Positions 1 through 8,675 of a stretch of DNA of 64,000 nt are shown here, piece by piece; positions within the stretch are counted from its first letter, which is position 1, and each line of letters starts with the position of its first letter. The notes under the pieces were generated by a model that saw only the letters and a program-made list of their open reading frames with translations, had not been told where the DNA came from and ran no database searches. Made by a program: the position numbers and the translations under genes. The stretch is from contig CALVBD010000001.1 in NCBI GenBank assembly GCA_944325635.1, forward strand, positions 682,001 to 746,000, given 5' to 3'. Origin of the DNA: Candidatus Gastranaerophilales bacterium (GTDB lineage: Bacteria; Cyanobacteriota; Vampirovibrionia; Gastranaerophilales; Gastranaerophilaceae).

Positions 1-488
1 TGCGGATATTCTCTGGTATTTTTCTTATCAAGACTTATTGCACGAAGATGAAGTTTTGCAATTGCTTTTGCCGTATTTCGATCTATATCTTTTTTGACTG
101 CAATAATCTGATTAGGACTATTCAATTTTTTCAATAAATCTTCTTTTGACATTTTTAAAATAGGAGCGAGTTTCTTTGCAATAACTTCCGGAGACGATTC
201 GTCCTCATCATAATCAGCACGCCTTGCAAACACATTATAAAACACTTTATCTGTGGCAAGTTTTAATCCTGTCCGATCATAAATATCTCCGCGCACTGCA
301 AAGTTTTGTCCTGCGCGTTGATTTCTTGCCTTAACACGGTATTTTTTAATATCAATAACCTGAATAAAAAACAAGTGAATTATCAATGCTGCTGCAAACA
401 GTATAAATAAAATATACAGCCAGCTTAAAATTCTATCAAAACTTTTCTGTCGTTTATCAACGGCTCTATCTCTGCGTCTGTCTCGCAC
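1..488 (-). CDS. Penicillin-binding protein (FtsI/PBP2 family), N-terminal part
   Basis: The 5' end of a class B penicillin-binding protein that runs off the left edge (about 162 residues visible). A basic N-terminus is followed by one membrane segment (around residues 20-42, WLYILFILFAAALIIHLFF) and then the dimerisation-domain signature RGDIYDRTGLKLATD, as in FtsI and PBP2. The transpeptidase domain lies outside the window. I chose the GTG start because GGGAGA sits about 9 nt upstream and an in-frame stop lies just before it. Septal or elongation transpeptidase activity is expected from the family. FtsI is somewhat more likely than PBP2, but the visible part cannot decide. It is divergent from the amidase gene. 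Confidence 0.8.
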   Translation of the reverse strand, partial: MRDRRRDRAVDKRQKSFDRILSWLYILFILFAAALIIHLFFIQVIDIKKYRVKARNQRAGQNFAVRGDIYDRTGLKLATDKVFYNVFARRADYDEDESSPEVIAKKLAPILKMSKEDLLKKLNSPNQIIAVKKDIDRNTAKAIAKLHLRAISLDKKNTREYP

Positions 489-563
489 TTGTCACTTCTC
501 CCTGATAATAAAATTTTAGCACAAGAAAAGCCAATAGAATTAAATATTAACTAATATTTACTT

Positions 564-593
564 TTGGTTTTTAACATTGAAACAAAGTATAAT
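564..593 (+). promoter_or_regulatory. Promoter for amidase gene, giving an almost leaderless mRNA
   Basis: TTGGTT (564-569) and a perfect TATAAT (588-593) are 18 bp apart. The ATG at 600 is only 6 nt beyond the -10 box, so transcription should start at or next to the start codon. No Shine-Dalgarno sequence is visible. Confidence 0.55.
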
Positions 594-599
594 ATTTTT

Positions 600-1970
600 A
601 TGAAAAGATTTATACTTACATTAGCACTATTAATTGCCGCACAAAATGTATATGCGCTGGATGTTGTTTACCCTAAGAAAAACGTTGTAACCATAAACGC
701 TCAATCAACATTTTTTATAGGTTCATCCGATCCTAAAAAGAAACTTACAGTGAACGGTAAAACCGTAACAATCCATCGGTCAGGTGGATTTGCATACGTA
801 GTTCCGCTAAATACAGGCGCTAACAATTTCAATTTAAAATCAGGCAAGGAGCAGCTTAATTTTACAATTACAAGACCTGTACCGCCGCCTGCCGCCACAC
901 CACAGGCGGAACCTCAGTTTACGGAGTATGAATCAATGCGTTATGCTGTGATTACAAATGAGAACACTCCGCTTCGGTCAACACCTGCTGACTCAGGGAT
1001 TAACCGTATTACGCACTTGCAAAAAGATATGCCGGTTGTTATCGACGGGGAAAAAGGGGATTTTTACAGCATTATTCTCGGCAGCAATAAAACCGGATGG
1101 ATTAATAAAAGTAATGTAAAAATTACAAACGGCGGAACTTCTCTTGCTGAAATGAACGGTTATGATTATATTGATACCGATGAATTTTTTATATTTGTCT
1201 TTCACCTTAGCAATATGACACCTTATGAACTTGTGGAAGGAGATCCTTTCCAGATAAGAATTTTTAACGTTGCGGATAATCCTGAAAATACATATACTAT
1301 GAAATTTCCTCTTGCAAAATCACCGCAAAAAGCAAAACTCCTTGGTTACAGTGCCCGCTTTAGCGGAACTGATCTTATTGTTAAAATAAGAAAACCAATT
1401 CTCATTGACAACAATAAACCGCTCAAAGGAATAAAAATAGCAATAGACGCAGGACACGGCGGAAATGAAATAGGGGCAATCGGATGCCTGAGAGACAATG
1501 AGAAAGACATGAATCTTGCATTTGCAAAACAGCTTGAAGAAGAGCTAAACCGCCGCGGAGCAAAAGTTTTTATGACTCGAGCTGGGGACACTACTCTCGG
1601 ATTAAGAGAACGTGTGGATATGACAAATGAAGAAAATTCCGTTATATTAATAAGCTTACACGGAAATGCCGTTCCTGATGGCAGAGATCCGAATGCTTCA
1701 AGCGGTACGGGCATTTATTATTATTATCAACAGGCCGAACCACTTGCTAAGCACATTCTTTCAACAATGACTTCCCAAACCGGAATGAAAAATGACGGAA
1801 TTCACCAAAGAAGTTTTGCTGTTGTCAGAAATACAAATGCACTGAGTATCTTAATTGAAATAGGATATGTGATTAACCCTTCAGACAATGCAAAAATGAG
1901 AGAAAAAGACTTCCAGAAAGCTACGGCAAAAGCAATTGCAGACGGAATAGAAAATTATTTTAAAAATTAA
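600..1970 (+). CDS. N-acetylmuramoyl-L-alanine amidase with SH3 domain
   Basis: Cuts the amide bond between N-acetylmuramic acid and L-alanine in peptidoglycan. The protein starts with a signal peptide (MKRFILTLALLIAAQNVYA). A bacterial SH3-like domain lies near residues 105-180 (LRSTPADSG ... GWINKSNVKI), and a zinc-dependent Amidase_3 domain occupies roughly residues 275-455. Zinc ligands are visible in DAGHGG, in the Glu of NEKDMNL and in SLHGNA; the catalytic Glu is in ILIEIGYV. An upstream in-frame ATG at 564 would add 12 residues ahead of the signal peptide, so I take 600. Its promoter gives essentially no 5' leader. It is divergent from the PBP gene, which fits a cell-wall pair. Confidence 0.9.
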   Translation: MKRFILTLALLIAAQNVYALDVVYPKKNVVTINAQSTFFIGSSDPKKKLTVNGKTVTIHRSGGFAYVVPLNTGANNFNLKSGKEQLNFTITRPVPPPAATPQAEPQFTEYESMRYAVITNENTPLRSTPADSGINRITHLQKDMPVVIDGEKGDFYSIILGSNKTGWINKSNVKITNGGTSLAEMNGYDYIDTDEFFIFVFHLSNMTPYELVEGDPFQIRIFNVADNPENTYTMKFPLAKSPQKAKLLGYSARFSGTDLIVKIRKPILIDNNKPLKGIKIAIDAGHGGNEIGAIGCLRDNEKDMNLAFAKQLEEELNRRGAKVFMTRAGDTTLGLRERVDMTNEENSVILISLHGNAVPDGRDPNASSGTGIYYYYQQAEPLAKHILSTMTSQTGMKNDGIHQRSFAVVRNTNALSILIEIGYVINPSDNAKMREKDFQKATAKAIADGIENYFKN

Positions 1971-1980
1971 AGACATAAGG

Positions 1981-2018
1981 AAATAGACTAATGCGCAAAA
2001 GGCACTAGTCTATTTTAT
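1981..2018 (+). terminator. Terminator after amidase gene
   Basis: A perfect 10-bp stem (1981-1990 with 2006-2015), extended by TGC/GCA inside, is followed by a short T-rich stretch, 10 nt after the amidase stop codon. Confidence 0.7.
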
Positions 2019-2052
2019 ATATGGGGCTTATGCAGCCCCAAACCCCGCACCG

Positions 2053-2094
2053 GATATTCTTTCTTTTTGTTGCGATGCAAAAAGAAAGAATATC
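2053..2094. repeat. Left terminal hairpin of the structured element
   Basis: Perfect 17-bp arms at 2053-2069 and 2078-2094. The loop begins TTGCGAT. The arms are mostly pyrimidine/purine (TTCTTTCTTTTTG and its complement). Confidence 0.85.
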
Positions 2095-2458
2095 GGCTAA
2101 GAAAGAAAAACACGCTATATAACAGCGCTGCTTTGCAGCGCAAGACCGAATGGATGTCGTTAAATGCTGGCGCATTTAACCTTTCAGCCTCACTATTGCA
2201 CTTCGTGCACGTTCGGCAACCGGTCGCAGACCGGTCTGGTGTGCGTGTGCTTCAGCACGATAGCGCGAACGAGCTGAGGGCGACGGCTTTGCGGTGTCGG
2301 CTTGCGTGAGCAAGCCGAGCAGGCAAAGACTAGTCCCGTTAATCGCGAGTGAGCAAGAAGCACACTAATAGAGGTTGAAGGCTCTGCCTTCAACAACTTC
2401 CATTTGATTCCGCGGCGCGTAGCGACGCTGGAAACGATTGCGTTTTTCTCTTTCTTTG

Positions 2459-2505
2459 GTTCATTTCTTTCTCTTTTAATCGCAATAAAAGAGAAAGAAA
2501 TGAAC
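2459..2505. repeat. Right terminal hairpin of the structured element
   Basis: Perfect 20-bp arms at 2459-2478 and 2486-2505. The loop ATCGCAA is the exact reverse complement of TTGCGAT in the left hairpin, and the arms are also related, so the two hairpins are inverted copies of one sequence. Confidence 0.85.
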
Positions 2506-2532
2506 TTACAAGTCAAGGGATATGTTAAAGAT

Positions 2533-2580
2533 AAAAATGCCGTGTCATTTCAAAAATAATCAGAAAAACACGGCATTTTT
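2533..2580 (-). terminator. Terminator downstream of pepA
   Basis: Perfect 13-bp stem (2533-2545 with 2568-2580, core AAAAATGCCGTGT) around a 22-nt loop, 25 nt past the pepA stop. A/T runs on both sides would allow use from either strand. Confidence 0.7.
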
Positions 2581-2605
2581 AGTTCTTATTATCCTCTAAA
2601 AAGGA

Positions 2606-4003
2606 TTAACCTTTCACATAATTCAAAAGAGTTCTGACTCCGGCGCCGGTTGCACCCGCGATGAATTCTTTCTGCGGTTTTTCTAAAAATGCAGTTCCCG
2701 CGATATCAATATGTGCCCATTTTGGTCCGTCGACGAATTCTTTTAAGAATACTCCGGCAATAGAGGCACCGCCCTGACGCGAACCGGTATTTTTCATATC
2801 GGCAATATCTGATTTCAGACTGTCTTTGTATTCAGGGAAGAGCGGGAGTTCCCAGAATTTTTCGCCGCTGTTTTTAGCAGTTCTTATGAGAACTGAAATC
2901 ATATCTTCGTCGTTGCCCATAATACCTGCAACAGTTGAACCAAGTGCTACAACGCAGGCTCCGGTTAATGTTGCAATATCAATTACCTCATCAACACCGA
3001 GTTCACAGGCATAGCAAAGGGCATCTGCAAGAGTTAATCTGCCTTCGGCATCTGTATTATCAACCTCAATTGTTTTACCGTTTTTGGCTCTTAAGATGTC
3101 GCCCGGTTTATAAGAGCTTCCTGACGGCATATTTTCGCACGCCGCAATAATCCCATGAACCTCAACATCAGGTTCTAAAGCCGTGAGCGCTCTCATAACA
3201 GCCAATACGCAGGCGGCACCCGACATATCATCGCGCATTGTAAGCATTGATGCAGGAGGTTTTATATCAAGTCCGCCGCTATCGAAACAGATACCTTTGC
3301 CGATAAGTGCAATTTTTTTCTTTGCGTTTTTACCAGTATATTTCATGTGGATAAATTTCGGCGGCTGAATGCTTCCTTTGCCCACTGCAAGGTATGCTCC
3401 CATACCCATTCTTTCAATTTCTTCTTTATCGTAAATTTTTGTTGTAATTCCGTCTAAATTAGAAGCGATTTCTGCAAGTTTTGATGGGGTTGCAAAATCA
3501 GCAGGCTCATTTGCTATATCTCTTGCAAATTTCATTGCATCACCGAACACAATACCTTCTTTAACCTCTTTTTCTGAGAATTTTCCGAAAGTAATTTCAT
3601 CAACTCGCGTTGCTTTTTCGGTTTTGTATTTATCAAAAGCATAATCCGCAATCATCGCACCGATTGCCGCAGATTTTCCGTAATCGCACATTACATCAAA
3701 ATCAAAGCACGCATTTTTTGCGTGAATTTGCTGTAATTTTTTAACAGCTTTTGAAACTGCAAGACGCATTTTATCAGCGTCGAATTCTTCTTTTTTGCCA
3801 AATCCTACCACAAGAATTTTATCAGCAGGGATTTGTCCGAAAGTATGCAAAAGATAGGTTTCGCCGAACTTTCCTTCAAAATGGTCTTTATCAACGGCAT
3901 AAGTGTTTGCAAGTTCCTGAGAAGTCTTTTCACCCTGGAATTTATTTATCACAAGGACTTCACAGGGAACATGTTTTACATCGTCCAAAACTTTTATTTC
4001 CAT
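2606..4003 (-). CDS. pepA: Leucyl aminopeptidase (M17 family)
   Basis: A two-metal cytosolic aminopeptidase that removes N-terminal residues from peptides. The 465 residues fit the family, with a less conserved N-terminal domain and a C-terminal catalytic domain from about residue 165. The metal and catalytic signature is present: IGKGICFDSGGLDIKP, RDDMSGAA and NTDAEGRLTLADAL. The middle motif reads DDMSGA where many family members have FDMGGA, a small variation. GGAGAG lies upstream of the ATG. It is a single gene with its own terminator; regulation is not evident. Confidence 0.95.
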   Translation of the reverse strand: MEIKVLDDVKHVPCEVLVINKFQGEKTSQELANTYAVDKDHFEGKFGETYLLHTFGQIPADKILVVGFGKKEEFDADKMRLAVSKAVKKLQQIHAKNACFDFDVMCDYGKSAAIGAMIADYAFDKYKTEKATRVDEITFGKFSEKEVKEGIVFGDAMKFARDIANEPADFATPSKLAEIASNLDGITTKIYDKEEIERMGMGAYLAVGKGSIQPPKFIHMKYTGKNAKKKIALIGKGICFDSGGLDIKPPASMLTMRDDMSGAACVLAVMRALTALEPDVEVHGIIAACENMPSGSSYKPGDILRAKNGKTIEVDNTDAEGRLTLADALCYACELGVDEVIDIATLTGACVVALGSTVAGIMGNDEDMISVLIRTAKNSGEKFWELPLFPEYKDSLKSDIADMKNTGSRQGGASIAGVFLKEFVDGPKWAHIDIAGTAFLEKPQKEFIAGATGAGVRTLLNYVKG

Positions 4004-4111
4004 ATAATCTCTCCTTCTTTCGGTTGTAATTATAGCACTTTTGATAACTTTTGTAAATTATTCTAAAAAAATAAGAAACTTTTTATTTTATCAGTTTTCT
4101 ATACGCAAGGT

Positions 4112-5134
4112 ATGAAAATTTACTCAATACAAAACTTTTATTCAAATCAACACACCCGTAAAATTCAGCATAAAAAAAACGCTGTGACTTTCGGCAGCCT
4201 TAAACTAAGAAATGATGAGAATAATTTTAGTGATACTTGTTTTTACAGGGATATTCCGACACTTATTTCCGCAACTAAAATATTAAAAGAAGAATTTCCA
4301 CGCGGTACTATTATAATGGATTTTGCCGGTTCAAACGGAGAAGAAGCAATTTCTCTATATTCACTTTTAAATGACACGCCCGGCAATAATTACAAAATAT
4401 ACAGTTATGACAAATCGGAAACAGCTGTAAAATTAGGTCAAAAAGGTATCTATACTATATTTTCGACAAATGCAGGCGATAACTTTCTCCTAACGGATAC
4501 AAAATACGCAAAAAGACTTAATGACAATAAAGGTTTTATAAAAAAGCTCAGAAACTGCTTTTATGAAATTATGGAACCTGCAAAAAGACCGGATTATACA
4601 ATTAACGACCCTGTTTATTTGTATAGATTGATGGCTGTCCCTGACTTTGAGGTAAAATATTTTAAACTGAAAAACCGGTACAAAAATAAAATAAAAATAG
4701 AAGAGGGGGACATCAACAATATAGAAAACCTGCTTCCCCAAAAGAAAGCCGGAGCAATTTTGTTCCGTAATGCGTTCTATATTGAAACGGGTAATTATGG
4801 AGTAAATGAGTTTAGCCTTTTTGAAGACTTGAGCATTAATAAAAAAGAAATTATCGAAAAAATTGTAGATAGAGTATACGACAAACTTTTGCCAGGCGGA
4901 CTTTTCATCCTCGGTGACATTGAAAAAGATCACCTATATATTGCAGATAACAATGTTAAAGATGAGGATAAATATTTTATAGCAAATTACGGAGTCGAAA
5001 TATATAAAGAGCCGATACTATGGAAAGCTCTTCAAAAGGATAACCGATTTGAGCCGGTATTTTATAAAAAAATCAGTGCTCCCTGCGCTTTTAATGAGGA
5101 GATGAAAATTCCGACCATCTGGCGTAAAAAATAA
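4112..5134 (+). CDS. CheR-like SAM-dependent methyltransferase with lineage-type N-terminal motif
   Basis: 340 residues. The middle resembles the SAM-binding fold of CheR protein-glutamate methyltransferases: MDFAGSNGEEAISLYSLL corresponds to the CheR motif I region (usually ...STGEE..S), and AGAILFRNAFYIE to the later CRN..iYF motif. A late strand and helix (LLPGGLFILGD) also fit. The N-terminus (MKIYSIQNFYS ... AVTFGS) carries the short F-G-S motif seen in other lineage-specific proteins here. No chemotaxis genes are nearby, so the substrate is unknown. It stands alone between pepA and rny. The fold is fairly sure; the function is not. Confidence 0.65.
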   Translation: MKIYSIQNFYSNQHTRKIQHKKNAVTFGSLKLRNDENNFSDTCFYRDIPTLISATKILKEEFPRGTIIMDFAGSNGEEAISLYSLLNDTPGNNYKIYSYDKSETAVKLGQKGIYTIFSTNAGDNFLLTDTKYAKRLNDNKGFIKKLRNCFYEIMEPAKRPDYTINDPVYLYRLMAVPDFEVKYFKLKNRYKNKIKIEEGDINNIENLLPQKKAGAILFRNAFYIETGNYGVNEFSLFEDLSINKKEIIEKIVDRVYDKLLPGGLFILGDIEKDHLYIADNNVKDEDKYFIANYGVEIYKEPILWKALQKDNRFEPVFYKKISAPCAFNEEMKIPTIWRKK

Positions 5135-5247
5135 ATTCCCACTATACAAATCCGGCATGTCATGATAATATATTAACAGATGTAGTAGTAAATATTTTTT
5201 GGAAATATATGCAATAATGTAACTTTCAATTAAATAGCAGGTTTCAG

Positions 5248-5270
5248 CCCGATAGGATACATGTATCGGG
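5248..5270 (+). other. Small hairpin in the rny leader
   Basis: CCCGATA (5248-5254) pairs with TATCGGG (5264-5270) across a 9-nt loop, about 50 nt before the rny start. It has no T-run and so is not a terminator; a leader or stability structure is possible. Confidence 0.35.
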
Positions 5271-5318
5271 AGTTGCATGTATTATATAAAAAATAGAAAA
5301 GGATAAGGTATAGACTTA

Positions 5319-6839
5319 ATGGAATTTTTATTAATTCTTGCGGTTATTGCAGTAATAGCCTTAATCGCCGTGCTGATTATCCAGCAAAACAAGATGAAAT
5401 CGGTTCTGCAAAGCGTCAAAAAAGACAAAGCGGCTCTCGACGAAAAAGAAAAAATTCTCTTTAAAGAAGCAAAAATTAAAGCAATCGAAGAACTGCAGGA
5501 TGACAGAGAAAAATTAAACGAAGAAGAAAGAGAAAGACGTCAGGAATTATCAAGATTAGAAGCCAAGTTAAACAAACGCGAAGATATGCTTGAAGATAAA
5601 ATTCAGGAATACACGGATAAAGATCTTCAGGTACAGAGAAAAATAGATGAACTTTTAGAAAAAGAAGATTACCTCGCGGAAATTGTTCAAAAACAAACCG
5701 CCGAACTCGAAAGAATTGCGGGAATGACGGCAGAAGAAGCCAAAAATATGCTTCTTGAACAATTGAAACACGACCTTGCACAGGAACAATTAACTTTAAT
5801 CCGCGAAAATGAAGCAAAAATAAAAGAAACATCCTTAGAAAAAGCAAAAGAAATTCTCTCAACAACAATGCAGAGATGTATGATAGAACAGGTTGTAGAA
5901 ACAACAGTGTCAGTCGTTGCTTTGCCTAATGATGAAATGAAAGGCCGCATAATCGGACGTGAAGGTCGTAACATCCGCGCATTGGAAACTTTAACCGGCG
6001 TTGATTTAATCATTGATGATACACCGGAAGCCGTTGTATTATCAAGCTTTGACCCTGTACGCCGCGAAGTTGCAAAACTTGCGCTGGAAAAACTTATTGT
6101 AGACGGACGTATTCACCCTGTCAGAATTGAAGAAATGGTTGAAAAAGCCAATGAAGAAATCGAAAAGAAAATTTGGGACGAAGGTGAAAATGCAGCTCTT
6201 GATATGGGCGTTATGGGCTTAAATAAAGAATTAATAAAAACATTAGGGCGTCTTTACTACAGAACAAGCTACGGTCAAAATGTTTTGAAACACTCGCTTG
6301 AAGTCGGTCATATTGCAGGAATGCTCGCGGCAGAACTCGGTGCAAATGTAGCTGTTGCAAAACGCGCAGGACTTTTACACGATATCGGAAAAGCCGTTGA
6401 CCAGACTCAGGAAGGAACGCATATTCAATTAGGTGTTGAACTTGCCGCACGCTACGGTGAAAAACCGGAAGTTATCCACGCAATTGAAGCCCATCATGAT
6501 GATGTTGTTGCAAATACAATTGAGGCGGTTCTCGTAAAAGTTGCAGATGCGATTTCAGCGGGCAGACCGGGCGCAAGACGCGACACTCTTGAAATTTACA
6601 TCAAACGTCTGCAAAAGATTGAAGAAATCGTTAACAGTTTCAACGGTATTAAACAATCGTTTGCGGTTCAGGCAGGCCGTGAGGTCAGAATTATCGTTCA
6701 GGCGGAAATGTTTGACGATCTGGCATCTCAAAGACTTGCAAGAGATGTGGCAAAACGTATTGAAGATGAACTGGATTATCCGGGTCAAATCAGAGTCACG
6801 GTAGTCAGAGAATTCAGAGCAACGGAAATAGCTAAGTAA
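5319..6839 (+). CDS. rny: Ribonuclease Y
   Basis: A membrane-anchored endoribonuclease that starts mRNA decay. The 506 residues show the full family order: an N-terminal membrane helix ([19 protein letters not shown]), a long charged coiled coil (about 25-185), a KH RNA-binding domain (from about 204, [17 protein letters not shown]) and an HD phosphohydrolase domain ([10 protein letters not shown] near 325, LLHDIGKA near 351, EAHHDD near 389). It is followed by ymdB, a pairing also known in Firmicutes. GGATAAGG lies upstream of the ATG, with a slightly long spacing. Confidence 0.97.
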   Translation: MEFLLILAVIAVIALIAVLIIQQNKMKSVLQSVKKDKAALDEKEKILFKEAKIKAIEELQDDREKLNEEERERRQELSRLEAKLNKREDMLEDKIQEYTDKDLQVQRKIDELLEKEDYLAEIVQKQTAELERIAGMTAEEAKNMLLEQLKHDLAQEQLTLIRENEAKIKETSLEKAKEILSTTMQRCMIEQVVETTVSVVALPNDEMKGRIIGREGRNIRALETLTGVDLIIDDTPEAVVLSSFDPVRREVAKLALEKLIVDGRIHPVRIEEMVEKANEEIEKKIWDEGENAALDMGVMGLNKELIKTLGRLYYRTSYGQNVLKHSLEVGHIAGMLAAELGANVAVAKRAGLLHDIGKAVDQTQEGTHIQLGVELAARYGEKPEVIHAIEAHHDDVVANTIEAVLVKVADAISAGRPGARRDTLEIYIKRLQKIEEIVNSFNGIKQSFAVQAGREVRIIVQAEMFDDLASQRLARDVAKRIEDELDYPGQIRVTVVREFRATEIAK

Positions 6840-6850
6840 GTGATAATTGA

Positions 6851-6893
6851 AAAGTGAAGTGTGAAGAGAAAAAATTTCATCACACTTCATTTT
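6851..6893. repeat. Inverted repeat of the GTGAAGT/ACTTCAC type
   Basis: AAAGTGAAGTGTGA (6851-6864) and TCACACTTCATTTT (6880-6893) pair with one mismatch in the rny-ymdB spacer. It belongs with the other GTGAAG/CTTCAC heptamer repeats in this window. Confidence 0.65.
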
Positions 6894-6918
6894 TCCGGTT
6901 CATATTAAGAGGAAAACA

Positions 6919-7821
6919 ATGGGTGATGAGAAAACAATAAAAATTTTATTTTTCGGGGATCTGGTCGGTAAACCGGGAAGGTATGCCGTACGCGATTTTT
7001 TGAACGGAGAATTTACACCTCACCAGACCTCCGCACAGCCCAATGGCTTCCTTATCCCGCAAGAGGCGGGGGGAGATTTCAACCCCTCACCCATCACCCA
7101 TCACCCTTCACCTTTTGTAATTGCCAATGTTGAAAACGCCTCCCACGGGTTCGGGCTGACTGAAAAAAATTATAATGATATCTCAGGCTACGGGGTTGAC
7201 TGTATGACATCAGGCAACCATATCTGGGATAAGAGAGATATTTTTAACTACATCGAAAATGCCGAAAAACTTCTGCGTCCTATTAATTATCCAAAAGGTT
7301 CCGCCGGCACCGGTAGCCGTATTTTTGAAAAAAACGGAGTAAAAATCGGAGTCATAAGCGTTTTAGGCAGAGTTTTCATGAACCTTGTGGATTCCCAGTG
7401 GGATATCGTAAAAGACGAAGTGAAAAGGATTAAAGAAATTACACCGATTGTTGTGATAGATTTTCATGCAGAAGCAACGGCGGAAAAAATTTGTTTTGGA
7501 AGATACTGTTCAGAACTCGGCGTAAGTGCATTTTTTGGAACACATACCCATGTTCAAACAGCAGACGAAAGTATTATTAACAATATGGGATATATTACAG
7601 ATGCAGGATTTTGCGGGGCATCAGACAGCGTAATCGGTATGGATTATAAAACATCACTTAACCGGTTCCTGACATCTATCCCGGAACGTTACGACGTAGC
7701 AGACAGCGCAGAAACCCAAATTAATGCGGTTGAAGTCGAAATTGAAAAAGATACGGGTTATGCTGTTGCTATAAGAAGAATTTTTTGTAGTAGATATGAA
7801 GAAAAGGAACCAAGTCAATGA
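6919..7821 (+). CDS. ymdB: YmdB-family metallophosphoesterase with in-frame repeat insertion
   Basis: Belongs to the calcineurin-like phosphoesterases of the YmdB/TIGR00282 family, known as 2',3'-cyclic nucleotide phosphodiesterases. Metal-binding motifs are visible: FFGDLVGKPGR, IANVENASHGFG, SGNHIWD, DFHAEATAEK and FFGTHTHVQTAD. Between residues about 31 and 65, where family members have a short linker, there is a proline- and histidine-rich stretch encoded by genomic repeat sequence (7009-7113). The reading frame stays open, so the protein is probably functional. It sits downstream of rny and overlaps the PHP gene by 4 bp (ATGA), implying translational coupling. Confidence 0.93.
   Translation: MGDEKTIKILFFGDLVGKPGRYAVRDFLNGEFTPHQTSAQPNGFLIPQEAGGDFNPSPITHHPSPFVIANVENASHGFGLTEKNYNDISGYGVDCMTSGNHIWDKRDIFNYIENAEKLLRPINYPKGSAGTGSRIFEKNGVKIGVISVLGRVFMNLVDSQWDIVKDEVKRIKEITPIVVIDFHAEATAEKICFGRYCSELGVSAFFGTHTHVQTADESIINNMGYITDAGFCGASDSVIGMDYKTSLNRFLTSIPERYDVADSAETQINAVEVEIEKDTGYAVAIRRIFCSRYEEKEPSQ
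7009..7113. repeat. Palindromic plus heptamer repeat inserted in frame in ymdB
   Basis: Contains CCCGCAAGAGGCGGGG, a short GC palindrome, followed by TCACCCA-type heptamers (about 7086-7113). The same two repeat types occur between genes elsewhere in the window. It encodes residues about 31-65 of YmdB, a stretch absent from the usual family pattern. Confidence 0.65.
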
Positions 7822-8672
7822 AAACGGATTTACACATCCACACCTATTATTCAGACGGGGTGTTCTCACCCGAAAAAATAGTTGATACGGCGATAGACGT
7901 CGGGCTTCAGGTAATAGCACTGACCGATCACGATAATATTCTGTCGTACGGCGTGGCTAAAGATTACCTGAAAAAACAAGGAAAAGAAGATAAACTTGAA
8001 ATTATTCAGGGTGTAGAAATAAATACACTTTATAAAAATTATGAAGTGCATATTCTCGGGTATTTTATGGATACATCTAACAGCGATTTTCAAAACTTAT
8101 TGAAAATTCAGCAGCAGGCAAGGGTTAAGCAGACAAAAGAAATTATCGCGCTCCTTGCAAAAAAAGAAGGAATTAAAATAAAATACGAAGATATTGTAAA
8201 ACAGGTTGCGGAAGGCGGAAGCATCGGACGTCCGCATATTGCAAAAGCGATTACAAATGCCGGCGGAACTTCAAACGTTATGGAGGCTTATGCAAAATAT
8301 ATCCACGATGATTCTCCTGTTTATGTTCGAAGAAAAACTGTCAGCCCGCATGATGCTGTAGAAATAATCTACGATGCAGGCGGAATCCCTGTTATTGCGC
8401 ACCCGCACGATATTGATATCGCGGAAAGCCTTATAAAAGAATTAATGTCCTACGGACTCAGAGGCATTGAAGCCTACCACAGAAAACATTCTCCCGCCTG
8501 CGTGGAATACTTCTCCTCAATGGCTGAAGAACTTGGACTTATTGTAACAGGAGGTTCGGATTTCCACGCTCCAAACATAATGAACGGTCAGATTATTCTG
8601 GGCAAAAATTTCGTTCCGGAATGGATTTATGATAAACTTATGCAGGAAAAAAGAATAATGGATATGGCATAA
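7818..8672 (+). CDS. PHP-domain phosphoesterase (TrpH/YciV type)
   Basis: 284 residues of the PHP metal-dependent phosphoesterase family. Visible motifs: DLHIHTYYSDG (metal site 1), ALTDHDN, GVEINT, IAHPHD and GGSDFHAPN, the usual His/Asp/Glu ligands in order. Homologues include E. coli YciV (RNase AM), a 5'-3' exonuclease on short RNAs, and 3',5'-nucleoside bisphosphate phosphatases. Lying in one operon with RNase Y and YmdB it plausibly takes part in RNA or nucleotide turnover (inference). It overlaps ymdB by 4 bp and leads into the next gene after 3 bp. Confidence 0.9.
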   Translation: MKTDLHIHTYYSDGVFSPEKIVDTAIDVGLQVIALTDHDNILSYGVAKDYLKKQGKEDKLEIIQGVEINTLYKNYEVHILGYFMDTSNSDFQNLLKIQQQARVKQTKEIIALLAKKEGIKIKYEDIVKQVAEGGSIGRPHIAKAITNAGGTSNVMEAYAKYIHDDSPVYVRRKTVSPHDAVEIIYDAGGIPVIAHPHDIDIAESLIKELMSYGLRGIEAYHRKHSPACVEYFSSMAEELGLIVTGGSDFHAPNIMNGQIILGKNFVPEWIYDKLMQEKRIMDMA

Positions 8673-8675
8673 ATT

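Larger units (their letters stand above)
2022..2505. repeat. GC-rich, hairpin-studded non-coding element bounded by inverted terminal hairpins
   Basis: This fills most of the 635-bp gap between the amidase gene and pepA. A small hairpin (TGGGGCT/AGCCCCA, 2022-2040) precedes a long terminal hairpin (2053-2094), and a matching inverted hairpin (2459-2505) closes the element. Between them the sequence is clearly more GC-rich than its surroundings and carries a row of perfect short hairpins: 2125-2141, 2159-2180, 2197-2209, 2219-2235, 2247-2258, 2297-2318 (9-bp stem, GTGA loop of GNRA type), 2374-2394 and 2417-2428. Short open frames cross it but look incidental. A mobile or extragenic repeat element, or a structured RNA, is possible. 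I do not recognise a named family. Confidence 0.7.

Noticed and set aside
2067-2516. Open frames of 80 and 107 codons across the structured element
   Set aside because: They run on opposite strands through back-to-back palindromes, have no ribosome-binding site and their composition follows the hairpins, not protein sequence.
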